Assembly (NCBI GenBank): GCA_016721015.1
Contig: JADKJL010000009.1
Location: 186,001-250,000 of the forward strand
Direction: 5' to 3'
Length of the DNA: 64,000 nucleotides
Source of the DNA: Lysobacterales bacterium
GTDB taxonomy: Bacteria; Pseudomonadota; Gammaproteobacteria; Xanthomonadales; Rhodanobacteraceae
In this document: positions 26,013 through 35,125 of the stretch, one piece after another
Numbering within the stretch: position 1 is the stretch's first letter
How the letters are laid out: each line of letters starts with the position of its first letter
Program-made: the position numbers and the translations under genes
Notes under the pieces: generated by a model
Seen by the model: only the letters and a program-made list of their open reading frames with translations
Told to the model about the DNA's origin: nothing
Databases searched by the model: none

Positions 26013-27191
26013 ATGCCGCTTGCCCGCTCTCGCTGCAGAATAATGATCGTCGCCGGGACGCGTCCCGAATGCCTCAAGCTGGTGAGCACGATCACTGCCC
26101 TGCGCGGCTTGCTCGGCGACGACGTTCTGTTGGTGAACAGCGGTCAACATCAGGCGATGGTTGAACGGTCGTTCGCGCAATTCGGTATCCGATGCGATCG
26201 CTCGCTCGGTTCGCATGCTTGCGGCTCACTGTCGCGTGCAATCTCATCCCTGCGGTCGAGTCTGCGCGCCGTCGTGCAGGCCGCGGCTCCGCAGTTGATC
26301 GTCGCCCAGGGCGATACATCGACGGCCTATGCAACGGCGCTTGCGGCAAGGGACTGTGGCACTACGCTTGCACACATCGAGGCGGGACTGCGCACAGCGC
26401 ACCCATTTCGTCCGTTCCCCGAGGAATGCTTCCGGCGGCGTATCGCACGCAGCGCAGGGCTCCATTTTGCGCCCACCCCATTGGCCGTCAAAAATTTGAT
26501 CGGTGAAGGCGTCAATCCTGGATCCATCCATCTGGTCGGCAACACGATCATTGATCTCCTGCGCGAACAGTACGGGTGGCCCTTGTTCGACATCAGCACC
26601 TTGATCCCGAAAACCAGCGAATTCGCGGTGCTGACCCTGCATCGACGCGAGAATTACGGCCGCCTGCTGGATCACGTCTGTCGCGGCATCATCGACCTGC
26701 TAGATCGATGCCCGGACCTCGGAATTGTCTGCCCGCTCCATCCCAACGCGCTTGCCGCCGCGCGCATCCATCGACACCTGACAGGCCATCCCCGCGTCGT
26801 ACTGCTCGAACCTCTCGACTACCGGCCGTTTATCGCCCTGCTCGCGCGCAGCCGACTCATCATTACCGATTCCGGTGGAATCCAGGAAGAAGCGCCCTAT
26901 CTGGGAACGCCGGTTCTGGTCGTCCGTGAGAATACCGAGCGACCGGAAGGCATCGCGCTTGGCGTATCGACACTGGTGAACACGGAAACCCATTCGATCG
27001 CCGCCGAGTCCGTGCGATTGCTTTCATTGCCGCGACCGACGCCGCTGGCATTCGACGGATTCGCCGCATATGGCGACGGTCATTCCGGAATCAGGATAAC
27101 TTCCACCGTCCTCGACTATCTGCGGGCGCAGGTGTCACTGCCGACCCCAGACCGTGCCGATGGCTTGTTGCCCGCCGCAGCGCTGCCATGA
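26013..27191 (+). CDS. UDP-N-acetylglucosamine 2-epimerase (WecB-like)
   Basis: 392 residues from ATG 26013 (MPLARSRCRIMIVAGTRPEC), with AGGGA about 11 nt upstream. GT-B-fold epimerase making UDP-ManNAc-type sugars, cytoplasmic. Conserved features are MIVAGTRPE, VAQGDTSTAYATALAA, HIEAGLRT, FPEEC, LTLHRREN, CPLHPNALAA, ITDSGGIQEEAPYLGTPVLV and ENTERPEG. The acidic and His catalytic residues known for WecB (Asp of GDT, Glu of HIEAG and PEE, His of LHRREN) are present. PEEANR in E. coli reads PEECFR here. First gene of a five-gene operon; its stop overlaps the next start by ATGA. Confidence 0.92.
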   Translation: MPLARSRCRIMIVAGTRPECLKLVSTITALRGLLGDDVLLVNSGQHQAMVERSFAQFGIRCDRSLGSHACGSLSRAISSLRSSLRAVVQAAAPQLIVAQGDTSTAYATALAARDCGTTLAHIEAGLRTAHPFRPFPEECFRRRIARSAGLHFAPTPLAVKNLIGEGVNPGSIHLVGNTIIDLLREQYGWPLFDISTLIPKTSEFAVLTLHRRENYGRLLDHVCRGIIDLLDRCPDLGIVCPLHPNALAAARIHRHLTGHPRVVLLEPLDYRPFIALLARSRLIITDSGGIQEEAPYLGTPVLVVRENTERPEGIALGVSTLVNTETHSIAAESVRLLSLPRPTPLAFDGFAAYGDGHSGIRITSTVLDYLRAQVSLPTPDRADGLLPAAALP

Positions 27192-28288
27192 GTGCATACG
27201 TCGTGGAGGCCGAAGCCGCGAGCAGCCGATTGCGCAACTGGCTGATCAGTGGCGCCATCCAGGCAGTCAGTGGCGCCGATGCCGGCGCCGTCGCCGGCTC
27301 CATTGATCGGGATGGTCGCGCGCACTACTACTATCCAGAAATAACCGGGTATTACCTGCACTGGCTGGCCGAGGCAAGGGAATCCCTCGGCCCCGCCGCC
27401 ACACTGTCAGCGCAATGCGCGTCGACCTGGGCGGCACGCGCATTCGCAAACAACAACATACCGGCGACCCGAATTTATCCAGTCGAGGACGCGTCATGCG
27501 CGAAGGTTGCCGCGAATCCGGACGACTGGCGAAACCGGGCCGTTTTCTTTTTCGATCTCGCCATGTTGCTGCGCGGGCTTGCAGCGGCACACGAACGGGA
27601 ATTGATCACCGAGCCGGACTTTGTCGTCAACCGTCTGCTCACCGAACTGGCCCGCTTCATCAATGCCGATGGCGACATCTTTGCTGCACGCGCACGAGCC
27701 GAGGAGAATGTGCTGCCGGAGCGCTGGTCAACGGCGGCTGGTGGATACGAAGCCAAGGCATGCGCCGCGATCCTGACTGCCGGAAAGGGTCGTCGCATCG
27801 CGTCAACCCTGATGAATGCCTGTCAACAGTTCAACGCGCGGCAGATCGGTACGGCAATGATGCAACCGATCAACCTGCTGCATCCGACTTTGTATTTTGC
27901 CGAAGGCCTGATGTATGCCACGCCGTTTCCTGCCAGTGAAATCACGCACTTGCTGTCCGCATGTCTTGTGCTGATGCGCGAGGATGGCTGCCTTCCGGAA
28001 ACTGAAACGTCCGACCAGTTTCGCTGCGATGTTACCGCCCAGGCCCTGCGAATCGGCATCCTACTTCGCGCCCGCTCGGTCGATTCAGCGCCGAACCGCG
28101 AGCAAATTTTCCGGCTCGCTTCAGCACTTTTCAACCGCGTTCGCGACGACGGTTCGCTGCCTTGCCATGCCGACGACGGCGATGGATCGTCCAACGTCTG
28201 GAGCGCGATTTTCGCAGAACAGGCACTGCGCTGGTTTGTCCGTCATGAGCGCGGACTGGATTTGCCTGCGGCGCGATGGATCACATGA
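27188..28288 (+). CDS. unknown protein, probable alpha-helical (alpha/alpha) barrel
   Basis: 366 residues, no signal peptide or membrane segment. Repeating helix pairs with aromatic and small residues (YYYPEITGYYLHWLAEARE, CASTWAARAFANNNIPATRI, SSNVWSAIFAEQALRWFV) suggest a six-hairpin or terpenoid-cyclase-like toroid, as in many glycan-acting enzymes. I cannot assign a family or catalytic residues. Overlaps its neighbours on both sides (4 bp with the epimerase, 13 bp with the glycosyltransferase), so it is firmly part of the operon and probably acts on the same glycan. Confidence 0.85.
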   Translation: MSAYVVEAEAASSRLRNWLISGAIQAVSGADAGAVAGSIDRDGRAHYYYPEITGYYLHWLAEARESLGPAATLSAQCASTWAARAFANNNIPATRIYPVEDASCAKVAANPDDWRNRAVFFFDLAMLLRGLAAAHERELITEPDFVVNRLLTELARFINADGDIFAARARAEENVLPERWSTAAGGYEAKACAAILTAGKGRRIASTLMNACQQFNARQIGTAMMQPINLLHPTLYFAEGLMYATPFPASEITHLLSACLVLMREDGCLPETETSDQFRCDVTAQALRIGILLRARSVDSAPNREQIFRLASALFNRVRDDGSLPCHADDGDGSSNVWSAIFAEQALRWFVRHERGLDLPAARWIT

Positions 28289-30549
28289 ATTCTTCATCTG
28301 GCTGGAGGCGACGTTTCCATTCGCGACTGCGCAAGCTGCCGTTTCTGCCGCTGCTGGCCGCTCTCGGTCTTGCCAGCGTATTGGCGCGCTGGCTTGCCAC
28401 GTTCCGTCCCGTTGCGGGCGTCGTGCCGCAGGATGAGCCCGGAATTTCCATTCTGATACCCGAGCGGGGCACACCGGAACTGCTCTCCGAGACGCTGGCG
28501 GCGGCTGTCGTGGCTGCCGATGCTGTCGCCGAACCCACCCAAATACTGGTGGTGGTCAATGGCGCGGATGAATCGGAATATGCCGCCTTGCGCTCGCGCT
28601 GGCCGCAGATCGAGTGGCTGTTCCATGCACAACCGCTTGGCTACCACGGCGCGATCGCACTCGGACTGCGCCACGTTCGGCATGCCTGGACCTACCTTCT
28701 CAACAGCGACATGCGTCTGGATCCGGGCGCGCTGTTCGAACTGCTGGGTTACCGGCGCAGCACGGTCTTCGCCATTGCCTCTCAGATCTTTCTGGTCGAT
28801 TCCAGTCGTCGTCGGGAGGAAACAGGCTGGACGGACTTCAACTGGCGGGCGGATCGCGCGGAGATCTACGATCGCATGCCGGAACCCGGCGAACTCGCGC
28901 GAGGAAACCTCTATGCCGGTGGCGGATCGTCGCTCTTTCGCACCGCTCTGCTGCGTTGTTTCGTGCGTGATTCCCGAGACTATGCACCGTTCTACTGGGA
29001 AGATGCCGACTGGGGCATTTCAGCCTGGGCAGCCGGACGTGAAGTGCTGTTTTGCCCCAAATCATGGGCATGGCATCATCATCGGGCCACGATCAGCCGT
29101 CACTACAGTGCGGATGAAATCAAGCGGGTGATCGAACGCAATGCGCTTCTGTTCGATGTCCGGCGTGGCTGGTCTGGTCTGTTTCCACGCGCACTGATCC
29201 ATCGCATCACCGAGTCTGATGCGACTACCCGCAGCGAACTGCGCGGGCTCGGTGTTGCATGGCGGACTTTCCGCTCACGCCTGGCGACCCGCATCGCGCA
29301 ACGGCGTGGGCTGCGCTTCGACACCCTGGCTACCCATCGTTACTACTCGCCGGATCCCGATCCGACTCGATCCCGGCCACGCGTGCTCATGATTTCACCC
29401 TACGCAATATCGCCCCCTGTTCACGGCGGTGCGCGCAGGGTTACAGAACTTGTGGAGAGGCTGGCAGGATCGGTGGACTTCTTTCTCCTGAGTGACGAAC
29501 AGTCGCTCTACTCTCCAGCATCCGAGAAGTGGTTGCGCCACTTTCGTGCCACCTATCTCGTCGAGGGGCGCGGCGATTCTTCCGATGACCAGGCGTCACT
29601 GCGGCAACGGCTGGATCGTCATGCATGGCCACTGTTGCGCGATGAATTGAAGCGGCTGATCGAACTCCTCTCGCCTGACATTGTGCAGGTCGAATTCATG
29701 GAGCTCGCTCGCCTGGGCGAAAATCGCGCTGGCAGCGCAAAGTGGATTCTCGCTCTCCACGATGTCACGCTCGGCAGCGCCCAGGACGATCCAGAATTCG
29801 ACACGCTGCAACGTGCATTGATGTCGCGCTTCGACGCAATTACTGTCTGCTCGAACGAAGATGCGGCATTGCTTGATCACCCCTGTGTTTCCATCGTCGC
29901 AAATGGCGCGACCCGCCCCGAACGGAATCCTCGTCCATCTCCTGATACGGCGTCACTGCTGTTCATGGGCCCGTTCCGCTATCCGCAGAACCGCGACGGC
30001 ATCCTCGAATTCCTCTCAACCGCCTGGCCGGAATTGAAGCGACAGTTCGTGAATCTGCGTCTGACCATCCTCGCCGGGCGGCTACCGGATGATGGCGCTG
30101 ACCTGGATCCAAGACTGATGCAATCCGGCGTTGAGCTGGTCACGCGCTTTGTCGAACCCCGCTACTTTTTGGACCAGTGCAGCATGACGATCAATCCGCT
30201 GATGGAAATTCGCGGCTCAGCACTGAAGCTGATTGAATCCCTGCTCGCCGGTCGGATGTGCGTGAGCACCGAGGCGGGAGCCCGCGGATTTTCCGACTCC
30301 CACCTGAGCGGCCTCGTGACCGCAAACACGATCGCCGGCATGGCCGAGCCCATCGGGCGATTGCTTGTCGATACGGCATGTCGCCATTCCTCCGAGACGT
30401 CCGACGCGGAGCGCCTCGACGCATACAGCTGGGATACGATTGCCAAAACTCAATTTGGCCTGTACCAGTCACTCATGCGGCGGCAGCGAAGGCGGGATAC
30501 AGACTTGGCACCCATATCGGATGCCCCATTCGGGATCACCCGCATATGA
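28276..30549 (+). CDS. fused GT2-GT4 glycosyltransferase
   Basis: 757 residues. A short hydrophobic segment near the N-terminus (LPFLPLLAALGLASVLARWL, about 22-41) may anchor it. Residues about 55-330 form a GT2-type domain: GISILIPERG start, WTYLLNSDMRLDPGALFEL with the acidic metal site, FYWEDADWGISAWAAGREV acceptor region, and the terminal WAWHHHRAT. Residues about 370-735 form a GT-B/GT4-type domain starting VLMISPYAISPPVHGGARR. They continue with the hinge (TASLLFMGPFRYPQNRDGI) and nucleotide-sugar end (MEIRGSALKLIESLLAGRM). Two linked transferase domains can add two sugars in sequence. Stop overlaps the next start by ATGA. Confidence 0.9.
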   Translation: MDHMNSSSGWRRRFHSRLRKLPFLPLLAALGLASVLARWLATFRPVAGVVPQDEPGISILIPERGTPELLSETLAAAVVAADAVAEPTQILVVVNGADESEYAALRSRWPQIEWLFHAQPLGYHGAIALGLRHVRHAWTYLLNSDMRLDPGALFELLGYRRSTVFAIASQIFLVDSSRRREETGWTDFNWRADRAEIYDRMPEPGELARGNLYAGGGSSLFRTALLRCFVRDSRDYAPFYWEDADWGISAWAAGREVLFCPKSWAWHHHRATISRHYSADEIKRVIERNALLFDVRRGWSGLFPRALIHRITESDATTRSELRGLGVAWRTFRSRLATRIAQRRGLRFDTLATHRYYSPDPDPTRSRPRVLMISPYAISPPVHGGARRVTELVERLAGSVDFFLLSDEQSLYSPASEKWLRHFRATYLVEGRGDSSDDQASLRQRLDRHAWPLLRDELKRLIELLSPDIVQVEFMELARLGENRAGSAKWILALHDVTLGSAQDDPEFDTLQRALMSRFDAITVCSNEDAALLDHPCVSIVANGATRPERNPRPSPDTASLLFMGPFRYPQNRDGILEFLSTAWPELKRQFVNLRLTILAGRLPDDGADLDPRLMQSGVELVTRFVEPRYFLDQCSMTINPLMEIRGSALKLIESLLAGRMCVSTEAGARGFSDSHLSGLVTANTIAGMAEPIGRLLVDTACRHSSETSDAERLDAYSWDTIAKTQFGLYQSLMRRQRRRDTDLAPISDAPFGITRI

Positions 30550-31349
30550 CTTCAGTCGATCAACCCGATGATCTCGGCGGTGAAGGGTGGCCCTACGACG
30601 CAACCGCTGAATACTATTCGACCGACATGGGCTCCAGCATGCCGTTCGATGATGTCGGCTGGTACCGCGAGCTTTGTCGGCAGCGCGGTGGCCGCGTCCT
30701 TGAGCTTGGCTGCGGAAGTGGTCGCATTCTGCTCGAACTGCTGGCCAGCGGAATCGACGTGACCGGAATCGACCGTTCGATGGCAATGCTTCGCCAATTG
30801 CGCCTGGCCGCCGACCAACGTCAACTGAGGCCACGCGTAGTGCAGATGGATATGCGCGCGCTCTGCCTTGTCCAGCAATTCGACGTGATCCTCGCTCCAT
30901 ACTCATTGATCACGGGTTTCTGCGATACGCGAGAAGCAATTTCAATGCTCGTGCAACTGCGGAAACTGCTCACCACAAACGGTTGCCTTGTCATCGATGC
31001 GTTCGTACCCCGGCCCACTGAACTCTACACGGACTTTCATCTGGACTACCGGCGACCCCACGGCGACAACATCCTGCAACGGGAAAAGCGCATCGACCGG
31101 TTCGACGATGGTTGTCATCGAATTTTTCGTCGCTACACGCTGCTTGATTCCAGCTCGCAAGTCGCGAACCGGTTCACCACCGCGGAAACGATCAGACCGT
31201 ACTCGGCAGGCGAAATCGACCAGCTTGCCAAGGCAGCGGAACTGAGCGTGTCATCCTGGCATTACGACTACGGATCGAAAGACTGTGAATCTTCGGCCCA
31301 GTTCGCAACGGCTCTGTTGCACTCAACCCAGGCGGACGCAAACCAATGA
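30546..31349 (+). CDS. SAM-dependent class I methyltransferase
   Basis: 267 residues from ATG 30546 (MTSVDQPDDLGGEGWPYDAT), which overlaps the glycosyltransferase stop. The SAM site is GGRVLELGCGSGRILLELL, followed by the acidic VTGIDRSMAML and VVQMDMRAL, and FDVILAPYSLITGF. The YDATAEYY start is typical of small-molecule or sugar methyltransferases. The substrate is not evident; the operon suggests a glycan or sugar nucleotide. Stop overlaps the radical SAM start by ATGA. Confidence 0.9.
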   Translation: MTSVDQPDDLGGEGWPYDATAEYYSTDMGSSMPFDDVGWYRELCRQRGGRVLELGCGSGRILLELLASGIDVTGIDRSMAMLRQLRLAADQRQLRPRVVQMDMRALCLVQQFDVILAPYSLITGFCDTREAISMLVQLRKLLTTNGCLVIDAFVPRPTELYTDFHLDYRRPHGDNILQREKRIDRFDDGCHRIFRRYTLLDSSSQVANRFTTAETIRPYSAGEIDQLAKAAELSVSSWHYDYGSKDCESSAQFATALLHSTQADANQ

Positions 31350-32815
31350 ACCTTTTCAGCAAGCGTCTGCCCGTGATCGATATTGGCGCATCCTCGGCGA
31401 CGCGGATTGCGCCACTGCCACGAGTGCTCTGGATTGAATTGACCTCACGTTGTCCTTTCGATTGCGTGTTCTGCTCGCGCAAGCTGCTGCGCGGCGCCGG
31501 CAAACACATGGATTTCGATCTCTACCGCCGCCTGATCGCGGAACTGCGCAACCCGGACATCATTCGGCTCAACTACTCGGGCGAGTCCTCGCATTATCCG
31601 AAAATCGTTGAAGCCTGCACCTTGGCGTCCGCGACCGGTGCCACGGTGGAACTGGTCAGCGTTCTCGCGGCACTGCCACAGCATCGGGTCGATGCACTTG
31701 CACACTCAGGCCTGTCGCGCCTGACGATTTCCCTGCACTCGCTTGACGCAGACAAGTTCGCCGAGATCTATCGGTTTTCGACGGTTGATGCGATGCGTGA
31801 ACGAATCGAACGCATCGTATCGCTGGCACCCGCGCTGGAGCGACCTCTCGCCATCGATTTCGCATTTGTCGCGATGCAGCGCAATCTGGATCAGCTTGAG
31901 GCGGTCGCCGACTACGCCAGTGAGCTTGGTATCCAGCGCCTCGCCGTCCACCCCGTGATACGACGCGATCCGATCGAGGAGACTTTCGTCGATGAGCTGG
32001 ACGGCGATCGCTTGCGACCCGCATTCCTCGAACGGCTTGGCGCAGCGATCAAGCGCGTTGCCGACAAGCATCCGCAGCTCTCGATCGAGTCCTCGACACC
32101 GGAGCTCCACGTCAGCTCCGAACTCGATCAGGTGCCGCGATATTTCCCTGCCGAATTGCCCGCTCAAGCGCGCATCCACCGCTGCGACCAGGATCCCTGG
32201 GAGACCGTGCACATACTCAGCGATGGCGCCGTGGTCAGCTGCGAGGAGCGGGATCGCATCGTGCTGGGAAATCTCGCTCGGCAGAGCCTCACCGAAATCT
32301 GGCATGGTCCGGATTACGCGCAGTTTCGCGATGACTACGTCCACGCGCGGGACGCAAAATGCCGGCGCTGTCCATACAAGGTCGCCCATGCTCCGGCGCC
32401 CCTACCGAGTCGTATCGGCAGCGGCGAGGGTGAAATCGGCCTCCTCGATGGCTGGCTTTCGGACAGCGAACGGAATTTTCGCTGGAGTCGGCCGCAGGCA
32501 ACCCTGCGACTCGCAGGCGGCGGAGCGGGACGGCTCCGGGTATCCGGACTCCTGCCCCAGGGACTGGGTGAGCCCAATCGCCTGAGCCTGCGCGCCAACG
32601 GAATCGAAATCGCGAAGATCGTGAATCGTGGCGCGGACATGCATCGATTCGAGATTGAACGACGCCTTGTCGTCGGCGATTTCATCGACCTCCATTTCGA
32701 TGTTGACCAGATCTTTTGCCCTGGCGATCGTGGAATCGGCCCGGATCGCCGCAAACTCGGCTTCGCATTGATCGAGGCTGCGTTTGCACGCCAGGGCGGC
32801 AGAACCCTGGAATAG
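31346..32815 (+). CDS. radical SAM protein with SPASM-like region and C-terminal beta-rich domain
   Basis: 489 residues. The [4Fe-4S]-SAM motif CPFDCVFC (Cys36, 40, 43) follows LWIELTSR; the TIM-barrel portion runs to about 270. A SPASM/twitch-like segment at about 285-355 has Cys in HRCDQDPW, VVSCEERD and CRRCPYK, about four Cys, enough for one auxiliary cluster. Residues about 370-485 are a beta-rich module (RWSRPQATLRLAGGGAGRLR ... CPGDRGIGPDRRKLGFALIE). It resembles the carbohydrate-associated domain found at the ends of glycan-cluster proteins. Last gene of the operon. The reaction is unknown; candidates are sugar dehydrogenation, epimerisation or peptide modification. Confidence 0.88.
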   Translation: MNLFSKRLPVIDIGASSATRIAPLPRVLWIELTSRCPFDCVFCSRKLLRGAGKHMDFDLYRRLIAELRNPDIIRLNYSGESSHYPKIVEACTLASATGATVELVSVLAALPQHRVDALAHSGLSRLTISLHSLDADKFAEIYRFSTVDAMRERIERIVSLAPALERPLAIDFAFVAMQRNLDQLEAVADYASELGIQRLAVHPVIRRDPIEETFVDELDGDRLRPAFLERLGAAIKRVADKHPQLSIESSTPELHVSSELDQVPRYFPAELPAQARIHRCDQDPWETVHILSDGAVVSCEERDRIVLGNLARQSLTEIWHGPDYAQFRDDYVHARDAKCRRCPYKVAHAPAPLPSRIGSGEGEIGLLDGWLSDSERNFRWSRPQATLRLAGGGAGRLRVSGLLPQGLGEPNRLSLRANGIEIAKIVNRGADMHRFEIERRLVVGDFIDLHFDVDQIFCPGDRGIGPDRRKLGFALIEAAFARQGGRTLE

Positions 32816-33020
32816 CGAGATGGGGGTATCGCCACAGGCAAGGTCGATCGGCGATCGCGCGTAGTGGTGCCATGTCAGCCCCACAATCGGCGCCGCCTGT
32901 GGATGAGAGCACGATTGTCGCCCGAGAATTTCTGCCGCCCATGCCTCCCGGGGGCCGCGCCAACGCCCGAAATACGCCATCAATGGCATCTCCACCCGGA
33001 TCCATGGACCGAGCCGCAGC

Positions 33021-33045
33021 GCTTGCCAGCTTTCGGCGATCCGGC
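33021..33045. repeat. right copy of the 25-bp direct repeat flanking the glycan operon
   Basis: 24 of 25 bases match 25275-25299. Lies 34 bp before the parE start. Confidence 0.5.
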
Positions 33046-33078
33046 CACCATGGGCGGTCATCCAATCACAGCAAATTC

Positions 33079-34980
33079 ATGAGCAGTCGTTACAACGCAG
33101 CAGATATCGAGGTTCTGTCCGGCCTCGACCCGGTCAAGCGCCGGCCGGGCATGTACACCGATACATCACGCCCCAATCATCTGGTCCAGGAAGTCGTCGA
33201 CAACTCGGTCGACGAGGCGCTCGCCGGACATGCCAAATCCATCGACGTGATCCTGCATGCGGATGGTTCGGTGACGGTCAGCGATGACGGTCGCGGCATG
33301 CCGGTCGACATCCATCCGGAAGAAGGCATTCCAGGCGTGGAATTGATCCTCACCCGACTACATGCCGGCGGCAAGTTCTCCAATCGCAACTATGAGTTTT
33401 CCGGCGGCCTGCACGGCGTCGGCGTGTCCGTGGTCAATGCCTTGTCGACGCGTGTGGAAGTGAGCATTCGCCGCGACGGTGAAATCCATCGGATGGAATT
33501 CAAGGACGGCGATCGCCAGTCGCTGCTCGAAGTCATCGGCACGGTCGGCAAGAAGAATACCGGTACCACCCTGCGTTTCTGGCCGGATCCGAAGTACTTC
33601 GATTCAGCAAAGATTTCCTTGCCCAGGCTCAAGCATGTGTTGCGTGCCAAGGCGGTTCTCTGCGCGGGCCTGGCGGTGTCGTTGAAAGACGAAGCGAGCG
33701 GCGAGGAAATCAACTGGTTATATCAGGACGGTCTGCGTGATTACCTGCGCTCGATGATCGGCGATGCCGAACGTCTGCCAGCCGAACTGTTCATCGGCGC
33801 GCAGAAGCGCGAGAAGAGCGCCGTCGATTTCGCCATCGCCTGGCTGCCGGAGGGCGAGTTGACCCAGGAAAGCTATGTCAACCTGATTCCGACCGCGCAG
33901 GGCGGCACCCATGCCAATGGATTGCGCACCGGCCTGACCGAAGCACTGCGCGAATTCTGTGATTTCCGCAACCTGCTGCCACGCGGAGTCAAGCTGGCGC
34001 CCGAGGATGTCTGGGATCGGCTCTGCTTTGTTCTGTCGCTGCGCATGCAGGAACCGCAGTTCTCCGGCCAGACCAAGGAGCGTCTGTCCTCACGCGATGC
34101 GGCCGGCATCGTGCAGAGCGCGGCGCATGATGGCTTTTCGCTGTATCTGAACCAGCATGTCGAGATTGGCGAGAAGATCGCCCAACTCGCCATCGAACGC
34201 GCGGCGCTGCGGCTCAAGGCCGAAAAGCAGATCGTGCGCAAGAAGATCACCCAGGGCCCCGCCCTGCCCGGCAAGCTGGCCGATTGTGCCTCCAGCGATC
34301 TCTCGCGCACCGAATTGTTTCTGGTCGAAGGCGATTCGGCAGGCGGCTCCGCGCGTCAGGCGCGCGACAAGGATTTCCAGGCGATCCTGCCGCTGCGTGG
34401 CAAGATCCTCAACACCTGGGAAGTCGAATCCGGCAGCGTGCTCGCCTCGCAGGAAGTCCATGACCTGGCCGTTGCCATCGGCTGCGATCCGGGCAAGAAC
34501 GACATCACCGGCCTGCGCTATGGCAAGGTCTGCATCCTCGCCGACGCCGACTCCGACGGCCTGCACATCGCCACGCTTCTGTCGGCCTTGTTCATCAAGC
34601 ACTTCCCCGCCTTGGTGCGCGAAGGACATGTGTTTGTCGCCATGCCGCCATTGTTCCGCGTCGATGTCGGCAAGCAGATGTTCTATTGCCTCGACGAGTC
34701 CGAGCGCGATGCGATCCTCGAACGGATCGAGCGCGAGAAGATTCGCGGCGCGATCAATGTCACCCGCTTCAAGGGTCTCGGCGAGATGAATCCGAGCCAG
34801 CTGCGTGAATCGACCATCAACCCGGATACACGCCGCCTGGTCCAGTTGACCGTGGGAGCCATCGAGGATGGCGACGACGGCACTAACAAGATCATGGACA
34901 TGCTGCTGTCAAAGAAGCGTGCAGCCGACCGCAAGACCTGGCTCGAAGAGAAGGGTGACCTCGCCTCGCTGGAAGTCTGA
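33079..34980 (+). CDS. parE: DNA topoisomerase IV subunit B
   Basis: 633 residues from ATG 33079 (MSSRYNAADIEVLSGLDPVK). ATPase subunit that unlinks daughter chromosomes with ParC. GHKL motifs are QEVVDNSVDEALAGHA, VSDDGRGMPVDIH and GGLHGVGVSVVNAL. The TOPRIM domain has LFLVEGDSAGGSARQARD and ADADSDGLHI; the C-terminus has FKGLGEMNPSQL. The N-terminus and length match ParE rather than GyrB (no long insert). The frame is open upstream to 32716 but that part is not family-like. Confidence 0.97.
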   Translation: MSSRYNAADIEVLSGLDPVKRRPGMYTDTSRPNHLVQEVVDNSVDEALAGHAKSIDVILHADGSVTVSDDGRGMPVDIHPEEGIPGVELILTRLHAGGKFSNRNYEFSGGLHGVGVSVVNALSTRVEVSIRRDGEIHRMEFKDGDRQSLLEVIGTVGKKNTGTTLRFWPDPKYFDSAKISLPRLKHVLRAKAVLCAGLAVSLKDEASGEEINWLYQDGLRDYLRSMIGDAERLPAELFIGAQKREKSAVDFAIAWLPEGELTQESYVNLIPTAQGGTHANGLRTGLTEALREFCDFRNLLPRGVKLAPEDVWDRLCFVLSLRMQEPQFSGQTKERLSSRDAAGIVQSAAHDGFSLYLNQHVEIGEKIAQLAIERAALRLKAEKQIVRKKITQGPALPGKLADCASSDLSRTELFLVEGDSAGGSARQARDKDFQAILPLRGKILNTWEVESGSVLASQEVHDLAVAIGCDPGKNDITGLRYGKVCILADADSDGLHIATLLSALFIKHFPALVREGHVFVAMPPLFRVDVGKQMFYCLDESERDAILERIEREKIRGAINVTRFKGLGEMNPSQLRESTINPDTRRLVQLTVGAIEDGDDGTNKIMDMLLSKKRAADRKTWLEEKGDLASLEV

Positions 34981-35125
34981 GTCCCGACGGCTCCAGCGCA
35001 CACCTCTCACGATTGCGAACAACGTCTCCGAGTCGCTGCACATGGCGGTATCCCGTCATGCAAAACTTGCCTGATCATCCTGATTCGAATCCCATCTCCG
35101 GCAAAGGTCGTGTGAGAATTCACGC

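Noticed and set aside
35082..35093. GATTCGAATCCC, resembling a tRNA T-loop
   Set aside because: No matching T-stem, anticodon arm or acceptor stem nearby; it is a chance palindrome.
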